From positions 1 to 64,000 of the forward strand of contig PBOJ01000064.1 of the NCBI GenBank assembly GCA_002724315.1: DNA of 64,000 bases. The letters are read 5' to 3'. Origin of the DNA: Planctomycetaceae bacterium. GTDB lineage: Bacteria; Planctomycetota; Planctomycetia; Planctomycetales; Planctomycetaceae. The notes below the pieces were generated by a model. The model ran no database searches and was not told the origin of the DNA. It saw only the letters and a list, made by a program, of their open reading frames with translations. The position numbers were made by a program, and so were the translations under genes. Of the stretch, positions 17,675 through 25,735 are shown piece by piece. Each line of letters opens with the position of its first letter. The stretch's first letter is position 1.

Positions 17675-18997
17675 ATGAATATGGCAACATTGAAAACGTT
17701 CGCGGCCGGCCTCGCGCTGGCTTCGTTTAGTGCCCTGCCGGCACTCGCCGCGGGCCCCGAGGCTCCGGTCAAGCAGGTTGGCCTGTTCGCCAAGAAGGTC
17801 GAAGATTGCGCCAAAGATGCCAAGAAGGTCGCGAAGAAGAAGAGCAACGGCAAGCACGGTAACGGCGACGACGCCAAGAAGGCCGGTTGCGACGGCGACA
17901 ACAACGGCAAGAAGGCCGGTTGCGACGGTGACGGCGGTGGTTGCAACCTTCTGCAGCGCGCCATGAACAAGTCGGCTATCGGGCGACGCCTGTCCGACGC
18001 TGGTGTCAAGGCTGGTGGATTCCTGCAGATGGGATACCACAGCGACAACAACGGCCTGTTCAACAACCACGCTGACGACTTCAACGTCCACCAGCTGTAC
18101 TTCTCGCTGGAGAAGGTTGCTGATGACAGCGAAGGCATGGGCATTGGTTTCCGTTCTGACATCGTCTACGGTGTCGACGCCCAGGACCTGCAGGCCTTCG
18201 GAAACGATCGTGCCAGCGAGTACGACGATGACACCGACTTCGACCATGGCATTTACGGCTGGGCTCTGCCGCAGTTGTACGCCACCGTGGTCCGTGACGA
18301 TCTGAGCGTCAAGTTGGGGCACTTCAACGCCAACCTCGGCATGGAGAGCAACAACCCGACGCAGAACTTCTTCTACAGCCACTCGAAGGCCATGTACAAC
18401 AGCCAGCCCCGGACACTGACCGGCCTGATGGCTGATTACAACCTGACCGACGAGTTGACCACCAGCTTCGGTTGGGCGGGCGGCTGGAACTCCGGAATGT
18501 TCGAGCGTGGCAACACGCGAGCCGGAACCGACGGCCGGGACGGAAGCGCCCTGGTTTCGAAGATCGGTTTCAACCCGCTGGATGGTGTGTCGCTGTCATA
18601 CGCCGTCTCGATGGGCGATCTCGGAAACCGCGGTGAAGGATACGTGCACAGTGTCTACGGTGAACTCGAAATCATCGACGACATCACGTATGCCATCGAG
18701 AGCGTGTTGGTCGAGACCAACCAAGAGGACGCCGCTGGGGCTGCCCACTCGGTTGGAATCACCCAGTACCTCACGTCGAAGATCAACGACAAGCTGTCTG
18801 CCGGTGCTCGGATTGAGTGGTGGAAGAACAGTGGCGACTCGGAGTACGACGTGACCTTCGGTCTGAACTACCAGGCACGCGACTGCATCGTCGTGCGTCC
18901 TGAGGTTCGCACCGACTGGGGTGCCGATTCGGCAGGCGTTCGTGGAACCCAGGAAGACCAGACGGTCTTCGGAATCGACGTGATTCTTAGCTACTAA
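17675..18997 (+). CDS. Outer-membrane porin, BBP2/OmpL-like, with Lys/Cys-rich N-terminal insert
   Basis: About 440 residues. Of three clustered ATGs (17672, 17675, 17681), the second lies six bases after GGGAG and is preferred. A signal peptide (TLKTFAAGLALASFSALPALA) is followed by a strongly basic region with repeated KKAGCDGD units and four Cys, then a barrel-like region of alternating strands: GGFLQMGYHSDNNG, FNVHQLYFSLEK, LPQLYATVVRDDLSVKLGHFNANLG, and a final VFGIDVILSY ending in an aromatic residue as outer-membrane proteins do. This matches the beta-barrel porin 2 (OmpL-like) type frequent in planctomycetes. A strong hairpin follows the gene. The N-terminal insert is not part of the usual barrel and may bind wall or surface material. 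Confidence 0.82.
   Translation: MNMATLKTFAAGLALASFSALPALAAGPEAPVKQVGLFAKKVEDCAKDAKKVAKKKSNGKHGNGDDAKKAGCDGDNNGKKAGCDGDGGGCNLLQRAMNKSAIGRRLSDAGVKAGGFLQMGYHSDNNGLFNNHADDFNVHQLYFSLEKVADDSEGMGIGFRSDIVYGVDAQDLQAFGNDRASEYDDDTDFDHGIYGWALPQLYATVVRDDLSVKLGHFNANLGMESNNPTQNFFYSHSKAMYNSQPRTLTGLMADYNLTDELTTSFGWAGGWNSGMFERGNTRAGTDGRDGSALVSKIGFNPLDGVSLSYAVSMGDLGNRGEGYVHSVYGELEIIDDITYAIESVLVETNQEDAAGAAHSVGITQYLTSKINDKLSAGARIEWWKNSGDSEYDVTFGLNYQARDCIVVRPEVRTDWGADSAGVRGTQEDQTVFGIDVILSY
17876..17941 (+). repeat. Two 33-bp tandem repeats in the porin gene
   Basis: Two direct copies, 17876-17908 and 17909-17941, share their first 20 bases exactly and encode KKAGCDGD followed by NNG or GGG. The insert therefore grew at least in part by in-frame duplication. 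Confidence 0.85.
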
Positions 18998-19046
18998 GTT
19001 CCCAATGCGAGAACGTCTCGCAAGAAGAACTTCTGTGATACGGACG

Positions 19047-19075
19047 GCAGGCCCGGTCATCGTGACCGGGCCTGC
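19047..19075 (+). terminator. Hairpin terminator after the porin gene
   Basis: Thirteen complementary bases (19047-19059 with 19063-19075) enclose a three-base TCG loop, about 50 bases after the porin stop. The stem is GC-rich. Only a short run, ATTT, follows, so it resembles an intrinsic terminator with a weak U-tract. Confidence 0.75.
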
Positions 19076-19185
19076 TGCCATTTGGCCATGGGGAGCAGAA
19101 GCGGAATGCTGTAGGATATCTCGACAGGCTGCGTCGGGAGGTCTTGAAGGACGATCCACACGCCTGATACCCGAGGAGTAGGCCG

Positions 19186-20010
19186 ATGGCGAGGTTGTCG
19201 ATGTTTTCAGCGTTGTTGACCTTGATCGCGTCGGCGACCACCGGTCGATCGGCTGAGCCGACTTCTGTGGAAGTTGCCGCGGCCGGCGCCAAATATCGGA
19301 AAACTTGCCTCCACTGCCATGAAGCCCCTGACCTGAGATTCGAGACCGAAAGGGCCTGGCTGGACCAGGTCAATCGGACCGCTTGAAGCGGGACCGGAAC
19401 CGAGGCCCGTGCGGCCTTGATCCGTTTTCTGCGGTCCGGTGTGTTGAAGCCACCACGTACGATTTACCGGCCCCCAAAAGCGGGTTCCACGGGCCATGGC
19501 CAGGTCGTGCCGTCTTTTGACGAAGGTGTTGTCGTCTTGCGGGACGCCAAGCGTCACGTGGTTCGAGTCGCATGGGAGGCACCCACCCGGAAAAACTCGA
19601 AGCCGAAACACCTGAAGAAAGGTGTCCCTTCCGTCGAAAAACGAAGAAAACGTGCGGCTGGTGACAACACCCGGGCCCTGGATCCCGGAGTGTACACCGT
19701 GATCGGATATCGTGTCATGCGACGCGACAAGACGGGGGCTCGGTGGTTTGTGTCCGCCACCGAAACCCGGGGCCTGAAACGGATTTCCGTGCTGGCTGGC
19801 AAACGGCAAAGGATTGAGATCGACCCGGCGGTTGCCGTCGACTGCGCTGCACTGCGAACAAAAACGGGATTGAGGATCTTGATGACGATTACCGGGGAAA
19901 ACGAATCCGGTTTGACGATCTTCCGACAGGGCCGTCGAATAGCGATCGAATATCGGGTTTTGGATGCCCAGGGGCGCGCGATCGCCAGCGGTGTGATGAA
20001 ATATGGATGA
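19186..20010 (+). pseudogene. Exported c-type cytochrome-like protein interrupted by an in-frame TGA
   Basis: The start is ATG 19186, seven bases after GAGGAG (19173-19178). A signal peptide is followed by one haem-binding motif, CLHCH, at about residue 42-46. Reading stops at TGA 19384-19386 after NRTA, but the same frame then continues without any stop to 20010, giving ALIRFLRSG, which looks like the closing helix of a cytochrome c domain, and a further 190 residues with no recognised domain (GVYTVIGYRVMRR, then a C-terminal YRVLDAQGRAIASGV). The simplest reading is one gene with a recent nonsense mutation. TGA recoding as selenocysteine or a sequencing error remain possible. A separate downstream protein could start only at TTG 19417, which has no clear ribosome site. 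Confidence 0.65.
19384..19386 (+). other. In-frame TGA within the cytochrome-like gene
   Basis: This is the only stop codon in the frame between 19186 and the terminal TGA at 20008-20010. The flanking residues read DQVNRTA before it and SGTGTEARAALIRFL after it, as in an uninterrupted helix-turn-helix region of a small cytochrome c domain. Confidence 0.8.
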
Positions 20011-20305
20011 GGCGGCGGCGGCTCGGCTTCGTGCAAGCTGAATGAGAATCAGAAGCGGCGTGCGGTCCGTGTTGAGTTGAAGCCCGAGAAATCGCAGTTT
20101 TCCGCGTTGCCTTTCGAGAATATTGGTGAAGCTTCTGTCGAATTGTCTGCCGCAGTGGAATGAGCGTTGAACTGGCCAGGCACGGTGGTTGCCGCCAGTA
20201 AAAGGATTCGCCAAACTTATCCCGCCGGTGGGCCGAATTCGGGGTGAACTCGTGGTTTCGCCGTGTTGACGACGTGGTCCAATGACAGGACGGCAGGAGG
20301 TCATG
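20011..20305. other. Region upstream of the corrinoid operon
   Basis: Nearly 300 bases without a convincing gene on either strand. It should contain the promoter of the six-gene corrinoid operon. I looked for a cobalamin (B12-box) or SAM riboswitch core and did not find one. AGGAGG at 20295-20300 is the ribosome site of the first gene. Confidence 0.5.
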
Positions 20306-20953
20306 ATGGGGCAGACGCGTGACCTCGGACGGCGGATCGAATTGCATTCGATGGACCCGCATTGTCACGACATCAGCCTCGGTCTTTACCGTCAGATTCA
20401 TGACGGTCGGTCCGGTTACTTGGTCCACAGCTACAGTGCCGCAGAGGCGGCCGAGGGCCGATTGTCGGCGATTCGCGACGGACTTGCTGCACATGCCGGC
20501 TTGGTGCCGATGGAGGGGCAACCGGGGCTTCTGGAGTTCCCCTGTGGTGAGGACCACGAGAAGGCGTTGAGGAGGACGTTCCTGGAAGTCTGTAAGCGAG
20601 CGGACGAGGAAATCGATGGTCCACTGCCGTTGATACGTCATGACAAAAAAGCCGAGTGCGAGTTGACCGTGAATTCCGAGGGAAACGGGCAATATCGTAT
20701 CACCGCTCCCGAATCGGCCGAGAAGGGGCCGAGACGGGTCCGTGCGGTGGCTCGAGGATTCGTAAAACTGTGTGAAATGGAGATAGACGAATCCGACGAG
20801 TCGGTCGTGAAATTCTCCTGCCACGTCGACCACGATTCGTTGATGGGATCGTTGTTCTTCCGGGCCCAGAACGTCCGATCGGCGATGCAAGAAGATGAAC
20901 TGTCGGCGGGCCGAGGCGTCCTGGCGGCTCCTGGCAGCCAGGATGACTCCTGA
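20306..20953 (+). CDS. Unknown protein, first gene of the corrinoid operon
   Basis: A 215-residue soluble protein. ATG 20306 is chosen because AGGAGG ends five bases before it; two upstream in-frame ATGs (20282, 20303) fit less well. I do not recognise the family. Visible features are MDPHCHD near the N-terminus, LYRQIHDGRSGYLVHSYS, a central EFPCGEDHEKALRRTF, and a C-terminal half with CHVDHDSLMGSLFFRAQNVR. His, Asp and Cys are concentrated in the first and last parts, which could bind metal. It has no signal peptide or membrane helix. The next gene starts 16 bases after its stop, so it is almost certainly co-expressed with the corrinoid methyltransferases and may be an accessory or a substrate-specific component. 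Confidence 0.75.
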   Translation: MGQTRDLGRRIELHSMDPHCHDISLGLYRQIHDGRSGYLVHSYSAAEAAEGRLSAIRDGLAAHAGLVPMEGQPGLLEFPCGEDHEKALRRTFLEVCKRADEEIDGPLPLIRHDKKAECELTVNSEGNGQYRITAPESAEKGPRRVRAVARGFVKLCEMEIDESDESVVKFSCHVDHDSLMGSLFFRAQNVRSAMQEDELSAGRGVLAAPGSQDDS

Positions 20954-20969
20954 GGAATGAGGTAGGCAG

Positions 20970-22079
20970 ATGGTTGGCGAACACTCGAAAGAATTCCAGG
21001 AGACGGGGCGGCCGGTTGTCGGAGAAATGACTGGCCGTGAACGGGTAATGGCCGCGTTGGCTGGGCAGGCGGTCGACCGAACACCGGTATGCAATCCCAC
21101 GTCCGTGGCGACCGTGGAATTGATGGATCTGGTCGACGCGCATTTTCCGGATGCCAACCGTGACGGCGAAAAGATGGCGAGATTGGCTGCGACCAGTTAC
21201 ACCGAACTGGGTTTCGACAGCGTGATGCCGGTCTTCACGATCATCCAGGAATCGTCGGCACTGGGATGCGAGATCCAATGGGAAGGAAAAGACAACTGGC
21301 CGACGGTGCGGATGTCCAAGCCGATCTGGAAGAGTGCCGACGACGTCAAAATGCCGTCAGACTTCCTCAAGCATCCTGATATCACGTGCGTGCTGGACGC
21401 AATTCGCCGTTTGCGTCAGGAACTGGGCGATGAGGTCGCGATTATTGGCAAGACAATGGGGCCATGGACCCTGGGGTACCACGTGTTCGGCGTGGAACCG
21501 TTTCTGCTGATGTCACTGGATGATCCAGGCCATACAAAACTGTGTCTCGATCGGATGAAAGAGATCACCGTCGCATTCGGGCAGGCACAGATCGATGCAG
21601 GTGCGGACGCGTTGACACTTCCCGATCATGCCACAGGTGACCTGGTCAGTGGCGAGTACTACCGGGAATTTCTTCGAGATCTCCATACGGAACTGGTCGA
21701 CGAGATTCCCATTCCCTTGATCCTCCACATTTGCGGCCGGACCGTCGACCGGATGGATTACATTGCTCAGACGGGACTGGCAGCGTTTCACTACGATTCC
21801 AAGAATGACCCGGCCGAGTCCATGGAGATCGTCACGGATCGGATCGCGTTGGTCGGCAACATCAACAACCCGCAAACGTTGTATGCCAATGGGCCCGAAC
21901 AGGTTGCCGAAGAAGTGGTCCGTAACCTGGATGCGGGCGTTCCATTGGTCGGGCCGGAGTGTGCGATACCTCTGCAAACGGCGATCGAGAATCTCAAGGA
22001 GATTCCGTTGGCTGTGGCCAGATGGCACGCCGATCGAGACTCTTCGCTACCAGCCGCGTCGGAGGTCCAAGACCGATGA
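20970..22079 (+). CDS. UroD-family corrinoid methyltransferase (MtaA/CmuA-like)
   Basis: A 369-residue protein of the uroporphyrinogen decarboxylase superfamily. It opens with MTGRERVMAALAGQAVDRTPV, as in MtaA/MtbA/CmuA-type enzymes, and keeps the zinc ligands of the methyltransferase branch: HIC (His253, Cys255) and a later GPEC (Cys331). Genuine decarboxylases lack this set. Such enzymes move a methyl group between a corrinoid protein and a thiol or another substrate; related O-demethylase MT I proteins take it from methoxy compounds. The partner is the corrinoid protein two genes downstream. The last base pairs overlap the next start (ATGA at 22076-22079). Direction of transfer and donor cannot be told from sequence. 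Confidence 0.9.
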   Translation: MVGEHSKEFQETGRPVVGEMTGRERVMAALAGQAVDRTPVCNPTSVATVELMDLVDAHFPDANRDGEKMARLAATSYTELGFDSVMPVFTIIQESSALGCEIQWEGKDNWPTVRMSKPIWKSADDVKMPSDFLKHPDITCVLDAIRRLRQELGDEVAIIGKTMGPWTLGYHVFGVEPFLLMSLDDPGHTKLCLDRMKEITVAFGQAQIDAGADALTLPDHATGDLVSGEYYREFLRDLHTELVDEIPIPLILHICGRTVDRMDYIAQTGLAAFHYDSKNDPAESMEIVTDRIALVGNINNPQTLYANGPEQVAEEVVRNLDAGVPLVGPECAIPLQTAIENLKEIPLAVARWHADRDSSLPAASEVQDR

Positions 22080-22969
22080 GCGCTTTCCTTGACAGGATTG
22101 CCCGCGGCGACGTGTTGATCTCCGACGGGGCCACTGGAACGTACCTCCAACAAAATGGATTGGAGCCAGGTGGGTGTCCGGAGGAGTTCAATTCGGACCA
22201 CCCGGAAGTGATCCGTGGGATGGCCGAGGCGTATTTTTCTGCCGGCTCGGACATGGTGGAGACCAATTCGTTTGGTGGCAGTCGGTACATGCTTGCCAAG
22301 TATGGACACGGGGAACGGGTTGAAGAGTTGAACCGGCTGGCCGGCGAATTGGCGCGTTCGGTGGCCCCGGAGGGATCTTTCGTGCTGGGATCGATTGGCC
22401 CCACCGGCGAGATCTTGGCCGAAAAAGGCGGGACGGCAGATTCTGACGAGATGTATGGCGTGTTCCAGGAGCAGGCCCGTGGATTGGCGGCTGGCGGTGT
22501 TGACGCCGTGTGTATCGAGACCATGAGTGACGTGACCGGCGAGTTGTCGTTGGCGATACGGGCGGTGAAAGATTCCACTGACCTGCCGGTGGTCGCGACC
22601 TTGTGTTTCGACCGCGGACCTCGCGGGCTGTTTACGATGATGGGAGACACACCACAAAGTGCCGCCGAGGCGTTGACCGAAGCGGGGGCTGACGTTGTGG
22701 GATCCAATTGTGGGATTGCCATCGGAGACATGATCGACGTGATTGGAGCGATGCGTCAGGCCACGGACCGTCCGATCCTGACGCATGTCAATGCGGGCAT
22801 CCCAAGAATCGAAGCCGGTGAGATTGTGTATCCGGACAGCCCCGATTTCATGGCCGAACAGATGGAACGTGTTGTTGCCGCGGGGGCAAATGTTATCGGG
22901 GGGTGTTGCGGAACGGGGCCCGAACATGTGCGGGCGTTCGTTTCACGCTTGCGGGGTGGGGCGGCGTGA
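22076..22969 (+). CDS. Zinc-dependent homocysteine S-methyltransferase
   Basis: A 297-residue protein homologous to the homocysteine-binding module of MetH and to betaine-homocysteine methyltransferase. It begins LISDGATGTYLQQNGLEPG and has the three zinc cysteines, Cys212 in GSNCG and Cys277-Cys278 in GGCCGTGPEH. It is freestanding: no folate, cobalamin or activation domain is attached. Next to a separate corrinoid protein and an activator, the expected reaction is transfer of the corrinoid-bound methyl to homocysteine, giving methionine. The ATG at 22076 overlaps the preceding stop, with GGAGG (22061-22065) ten bases ahead. Transfer to a different thiol is possible. Confidence 0.9.
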   Translation: MSAFLDRIARGDVLISDGATGTYLQQNGLEPGGCPEEFNSDHPEVIRGMAEAYFSAGSDMVETNSFGGSRYMLAKYGHGERVEELNRLAGELARSVAPEGSFVLGSIGPTGEILAEKGGTADSDEMYGVFQEQARGLAAGGVDAVCIETMSDVTGELSLAIRAVKDSTDLPVVATLCFDRGPRGLFTMMGDTPQSAAEALTEAGADVVGSNCGIAIGDMIDVIGAMRQATDRPILTHVNAGIPRIEAGEIVYPDSPDFMAEQMERVVAAGANVIGGCCGTGPEHVRAFVSRLRGGAA

Positions 22970-23011
22970 GCGAAAAGAGAGGGGCGCCTTCCAGATTTTG
23001 TAAGAGCGACG

Positions 23012-23761
23012 ATGGCTGAGCTAGCGGACATTCCCAACGAGTTCATCAAGAATGAAGTTGACGAATTCGTCGAGCGAGAAGACGAGCGAGCGGAGTTGAT
23101 CGAACTCTACTCGCAATCGGCACCCCACCTGCTGGAGATCGGTGCAGCCATCATCAGCGGGCGAAACGAAGATGCTGATCGGCTGACCGTGGAAGCTCTC
23201 GAGCGAGGGACCGGTGCCCTTGAGGTGATGGACGACGGACTGATCGCCGGGATGGCGCTGGTCGGGATCAAGTTTCGAGAAAACTTCATTTTTGTGCCGG
23301 AAGTGCTCGCGTGCGCGAGAGCCATGAAAGCAGGGATGGTTCATATTGAACCCATCCTGTCGGCCTCTGGTATCGAACCGCTGGCCAAGGTGATCATGGG
23401 GACCGTCAAGGGTGACCTTCACGACATTGGAAAGAACCTTTGTATCATGCTGTTGCGGGGTGCCGGTTTTGAGGTGATTGACCTGGGGGTCGACACTTCG
23501 GCTGACGAATTCATCGATGCGGTTGAGGAGCACGACGCGACACTGGTGGGGATGTCAGCCCTTTTGACCACAACGATGCCAAACATGGGGCGGACAATCG
23601 ATGCGTTCATCGATGCGGATGTGAGAGACGACGTCAAGATCATGGTTGGTGGGGCCCCGGTGACGCCCGAGTTCGCTGACGAGATGGGCGCAGATGCCTA
23701 CGGAGACAACGCGGTCGAATGCGTCGAAGTGGCCAAGCGGTTGGTCGGGGTCACCGGCTAG
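23012..23761 (+). CDS. Corrinoid (B12-binding) methyl-carrier protein
   Basis: A 249-residue protein with the layout of MtaC/MtbC/MttC and of the MetH cobalamin module: a helical cap in the first 120 residues, then a Rossmann B12 domain beginning IMGTVKGDLHDIGKN. Asp135, His137 and Gly140 make up the DxHxxG signature in which His replaces the lower axial ligand of cobalamin. Later SALLTTTMPNM and VGGAPVTPEFADE fit the family. It should shuttle a methyl group between the UroD-family and homocysteine methyltransferases encoded upstream. It starts at ATG 23012, 42 bases after the preceding gene, with a weak AAGAG site. The family assignment is secure. Confidence 0.93.
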   Translation: MAELADIPNEFIKNEVDEFVEREDERAELIELYSQSAPHLLEIGAAIISGRNEDADRLTVEALERGTGALEVMDDGLIAGMALVGIKFRENFIFVPEVLACARAMKAGMVHIEPILSASGIEPLAKVIMGTVKGDLHDIGKNLCIMLLRGAGFEVIDLGVDTSADEFIDAVEEHDATLVGMSALLTTTMPNMGRTIDAFIDADVRDDVKIMVGGAPVTPEFADEMGADAYGDNAVECVEVAKRLVGVTG

Positions 23762-23789
23762 TCCACGGCCTGGTGTACAGGCGGTACCG

Positions 23790-25730
23790 ATGAGCGAGCG
23801 GATCGACAGCGAAGCGGTCGAGCGGCGTCGGGCTCGCCTGACCCGGATATTTGCCGACATCATCGAGCACGCGCAGGTCCAGTGTCTGTCTCGCTGTCCG
23901 TATCGGGACAGCCGGGACCTGTGCACTGCGCAGTTCGGGTGCCGCAATCAGGGGCCTGTCGATGCAGGGAACGGCCTGTCCAGTTGCCTTTGTGACGGCG
24001 AGTTGGACTATCGCGGAGCGTGGGAGGTGGAGGATCCCGACGCTGTGTTGGCTCAATGGCGAGCGGAGACCCGGACGACAGTTCCTTCGGTGGAGGGCAC
24101 GGAGAACCGGAATCAAGACACGCTGCGACCCGGTGCCGTGGTGTGCGTGGGGCATGGAGGTGCAACCCTCTTCGAGGTGGCCGACGCTCACGAAGTGAGG
24201 GTGGACAGTTCGTGCGGTCGGATGGGGAGTTGTCACGAGTGCGTGGTGGAGGTGCTGGAAGGGGGCGAATGGCTTTCCGAGCGTGGTGAGGAAGAGCGGT
24301 TCCTGGACGATCGGTTTCGCCTTGCGTGCCAGGCAAAAGTTGGCGACGTGGAAGCCGTGACGTTCGCACCGCTTCGTCGAACTCCACACGTGCTGACCCG
24401 ACGTTCGGCAACGCGGGTGGAGCCCTGCCCGGCAGTGAAACGGGAAGGGGAAAGCGTGCTCAGGGATGGCGAATCCATCGACCAGTGGCGAGGTCGCCTG
24501 GTTGGGTTGGCCGTCGACGTCGGGACCACCACGGTCGCGGCCGAACTCATTGATCTTGAGACGTCCGAGTCATTGTGCTGTGGAGGATTCGAGAATCCAC
24601 AGCGGTTTGGTGGCAGTGACGTCATTAGCCGCGTTGCCTACGACTTGCGCCACGGCGGCGAAATGCACCAGGCAATCATTAAAGCACTGAACAACGAAAT
24701 CCTTTCGATGTGTCAGCACGCCGGAGTGAGTCGGCACACGCTGTACGAAATCCTGGTGGTGGGGAATTCGACAATGCGCGACCTGGTCTTCGGGTTGGAC
24801 GTGCAGACGATTGGCCAGAGACCGTACAAGTCAGTCACCGAGCACGAGTGCCTGGACGGCGACAGGTCCAGTACGGCATTGGAGGTGGGCACGCGGCAGT
24901 TGGGACTTGTTGCCAGTGCACGCGGGCGAGTCGTCTCTCCGCCTCTTGTGGGCAGTCACGTTGGGGCGGACATTGCCGCGGGCTTGCTCGCATGTGACTT
25001 TGACCTGGAAGAGGGGACCAGGGTGTTCCTGGATATCGGCACGAACACCGAGGTGGTGATCGGGACCCAGGAGCGAATTGTTGCGGCATCGTGTCCGGCC
25101 GGGCCGGCGTTTGAAGGAGGGCTGGTTCGTTTTGGCGTCCCGGCCTGCGACGGTGCCATTGACACGTTGAAGGCCATCGGGAGTGGCTTCCAGTACACCA
25201 CGTTGGCAGATGCTGAACCGGTTGGAATATGTGGGTCGGGCCTGGTGGATCTGTTGTCAGAATTGAAGCGGACCGGGCAGATGACAGAGATGGGTGTCTT
25301 CACGGCCGGAGATGGACGGGCTCGTGAAGTGGCTGTCGTCGACGATCCTTCCATCACGTTGTCGCGGCAGGATGCCAGCCATCTGGCACAGGCCAAGGCG
25401 GCCAGTTTTTGCGGACAGTTCATCTTGCTGAGAATGCTGGGTATCGATCCCGGCGGGGTTGGTCGAGTTGAACTTGCCGGAGGGTTTGCCGAGTCAATCG
25501 ACGTCCGAGCCGCCGTGTCGGTGGGCTTCCTGGCTCCCTTCGCTCCCGATCGTGTCCGTCGCGTGGGAAATGCGGCGTTGGAAGGTGCGAGGCAACTGCT
25601 GCTGGATGTCCGTCGTCAAGACCGTGTCCAACGGTTGGTGGAACGGATTGAACACATCGAACTCGAGACGACCGAAGACTTCTTCGAAGTGTTCACCGAA
25701 GCGTGCCAGTTCAAGCCGATGCAGTTGTAG
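23790..25730 (+). CDS. Reductive activator of corrinoid enzymes (2Fe-2S / ASKHA, RamA-like) with extra Cys-rich N-terminus
   Basis: A 646-residue protein; ATG 23790 lies 28 bases after the corrinoid gene with AGGCGG ahead. Residues about 110-190 are a plant-type ferredoxin domain with Cys142, Cys148, Cys151 and Cys180 ready to hold a 2Fe-2S cluster. From about 240 on lies the ASKHA ATPase portion characteristic of corrinoid reductive activators: LAVDVGTTTVAAELID, LVVGNSTMRDL, FLDIGTNTEVVIG, ELAGGFAESID. These proteins use ATP to reduce inactive Co(II) to Co(I). An additional N-terminal region of about 100 residues has six Cys (32, 36, 45, 51, 66, 68), which could bind another cluster or metal and is not standard. 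Confidence 0.9.
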   Translation: MSERIDSEAVERRRARLTRIFADIIEHAQVQCLSRCPYRDSRDLCTAQFGCRNQGPVDAGNGLSSCLCDGELDYRGAWEVEDPDAVLAQWRAETRTTVPSVEGTENRNQDTLRPGAVVCVGHGGATLFEVADAHEVRVDSSCGRMGSCHECVVEVLEGGEWLSERGEEERFLDDRFRLACQAKVGDVEAVTFAPLRRTPHVLTRRSATRVEPCPAVKREGESVLRDGESIDQWRGRLVGLAVDVGTTTVAAELIDLETSESLCCGGFENPQRFGGSDVISRVAYDLRHGGEMHQAIIKALNNEILSMCQHAGVSRHTLYEILVVGNSTMRDLVFGLDVQTIGQRPYKSVTEHECLDGDRSSTALEVGTRQLGLVASARGRVVSPPLVGSHVGADIAAGLLACDFDLEEGTRVFLDIGTNTEVVIGTQERIVAASCPAGPAFEGGLVRFGVPACDGAIDTLKAIGSGFQYTTLADAEPVGICGSGLVDLLSELKRTGQMTEMGVFTAGDGRAREVAVVDDPSITLSRQDASHLAQAKAASFCGQFILLRMLGIDPGGVGRVELAGGFAESIDVRAAVSVGFLAPFAPDRVRRVGNAALEGARQLLLDVRRQDRVQRLVERIEHIELETTEDFFEVFTEACQFKPMQL

Positions 25731-25735
25731 GCGGC

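Noticed and set aside
19387-19425. SECIS-like hairpin just after the in-frame TGA
   Set aside because: A short GC pairing around GCGGG and CCCGT is possible, but no clear stem with the expected apical G residues is visible, so I do not call an element.
20011-20305. Cobalamin riboswitch ahead of the corrinoid operon
   Set aside because: I found no B12-box core or convincing paired elements. A covariance-model search would settle it.
19889-21157. Minus-strand open frame of 422 codons
   Set aside because: It covers the cytochrome-like tail, an intergenic region and two corrinoid-operon genes in antisense, with no domain and no ribosome site.
21791-22927. Minus-strand open frame of 378 codons
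   Set aside because: It is antisense to the homocysteine methyltransferase, which has full zinc motifs on the plus strand.
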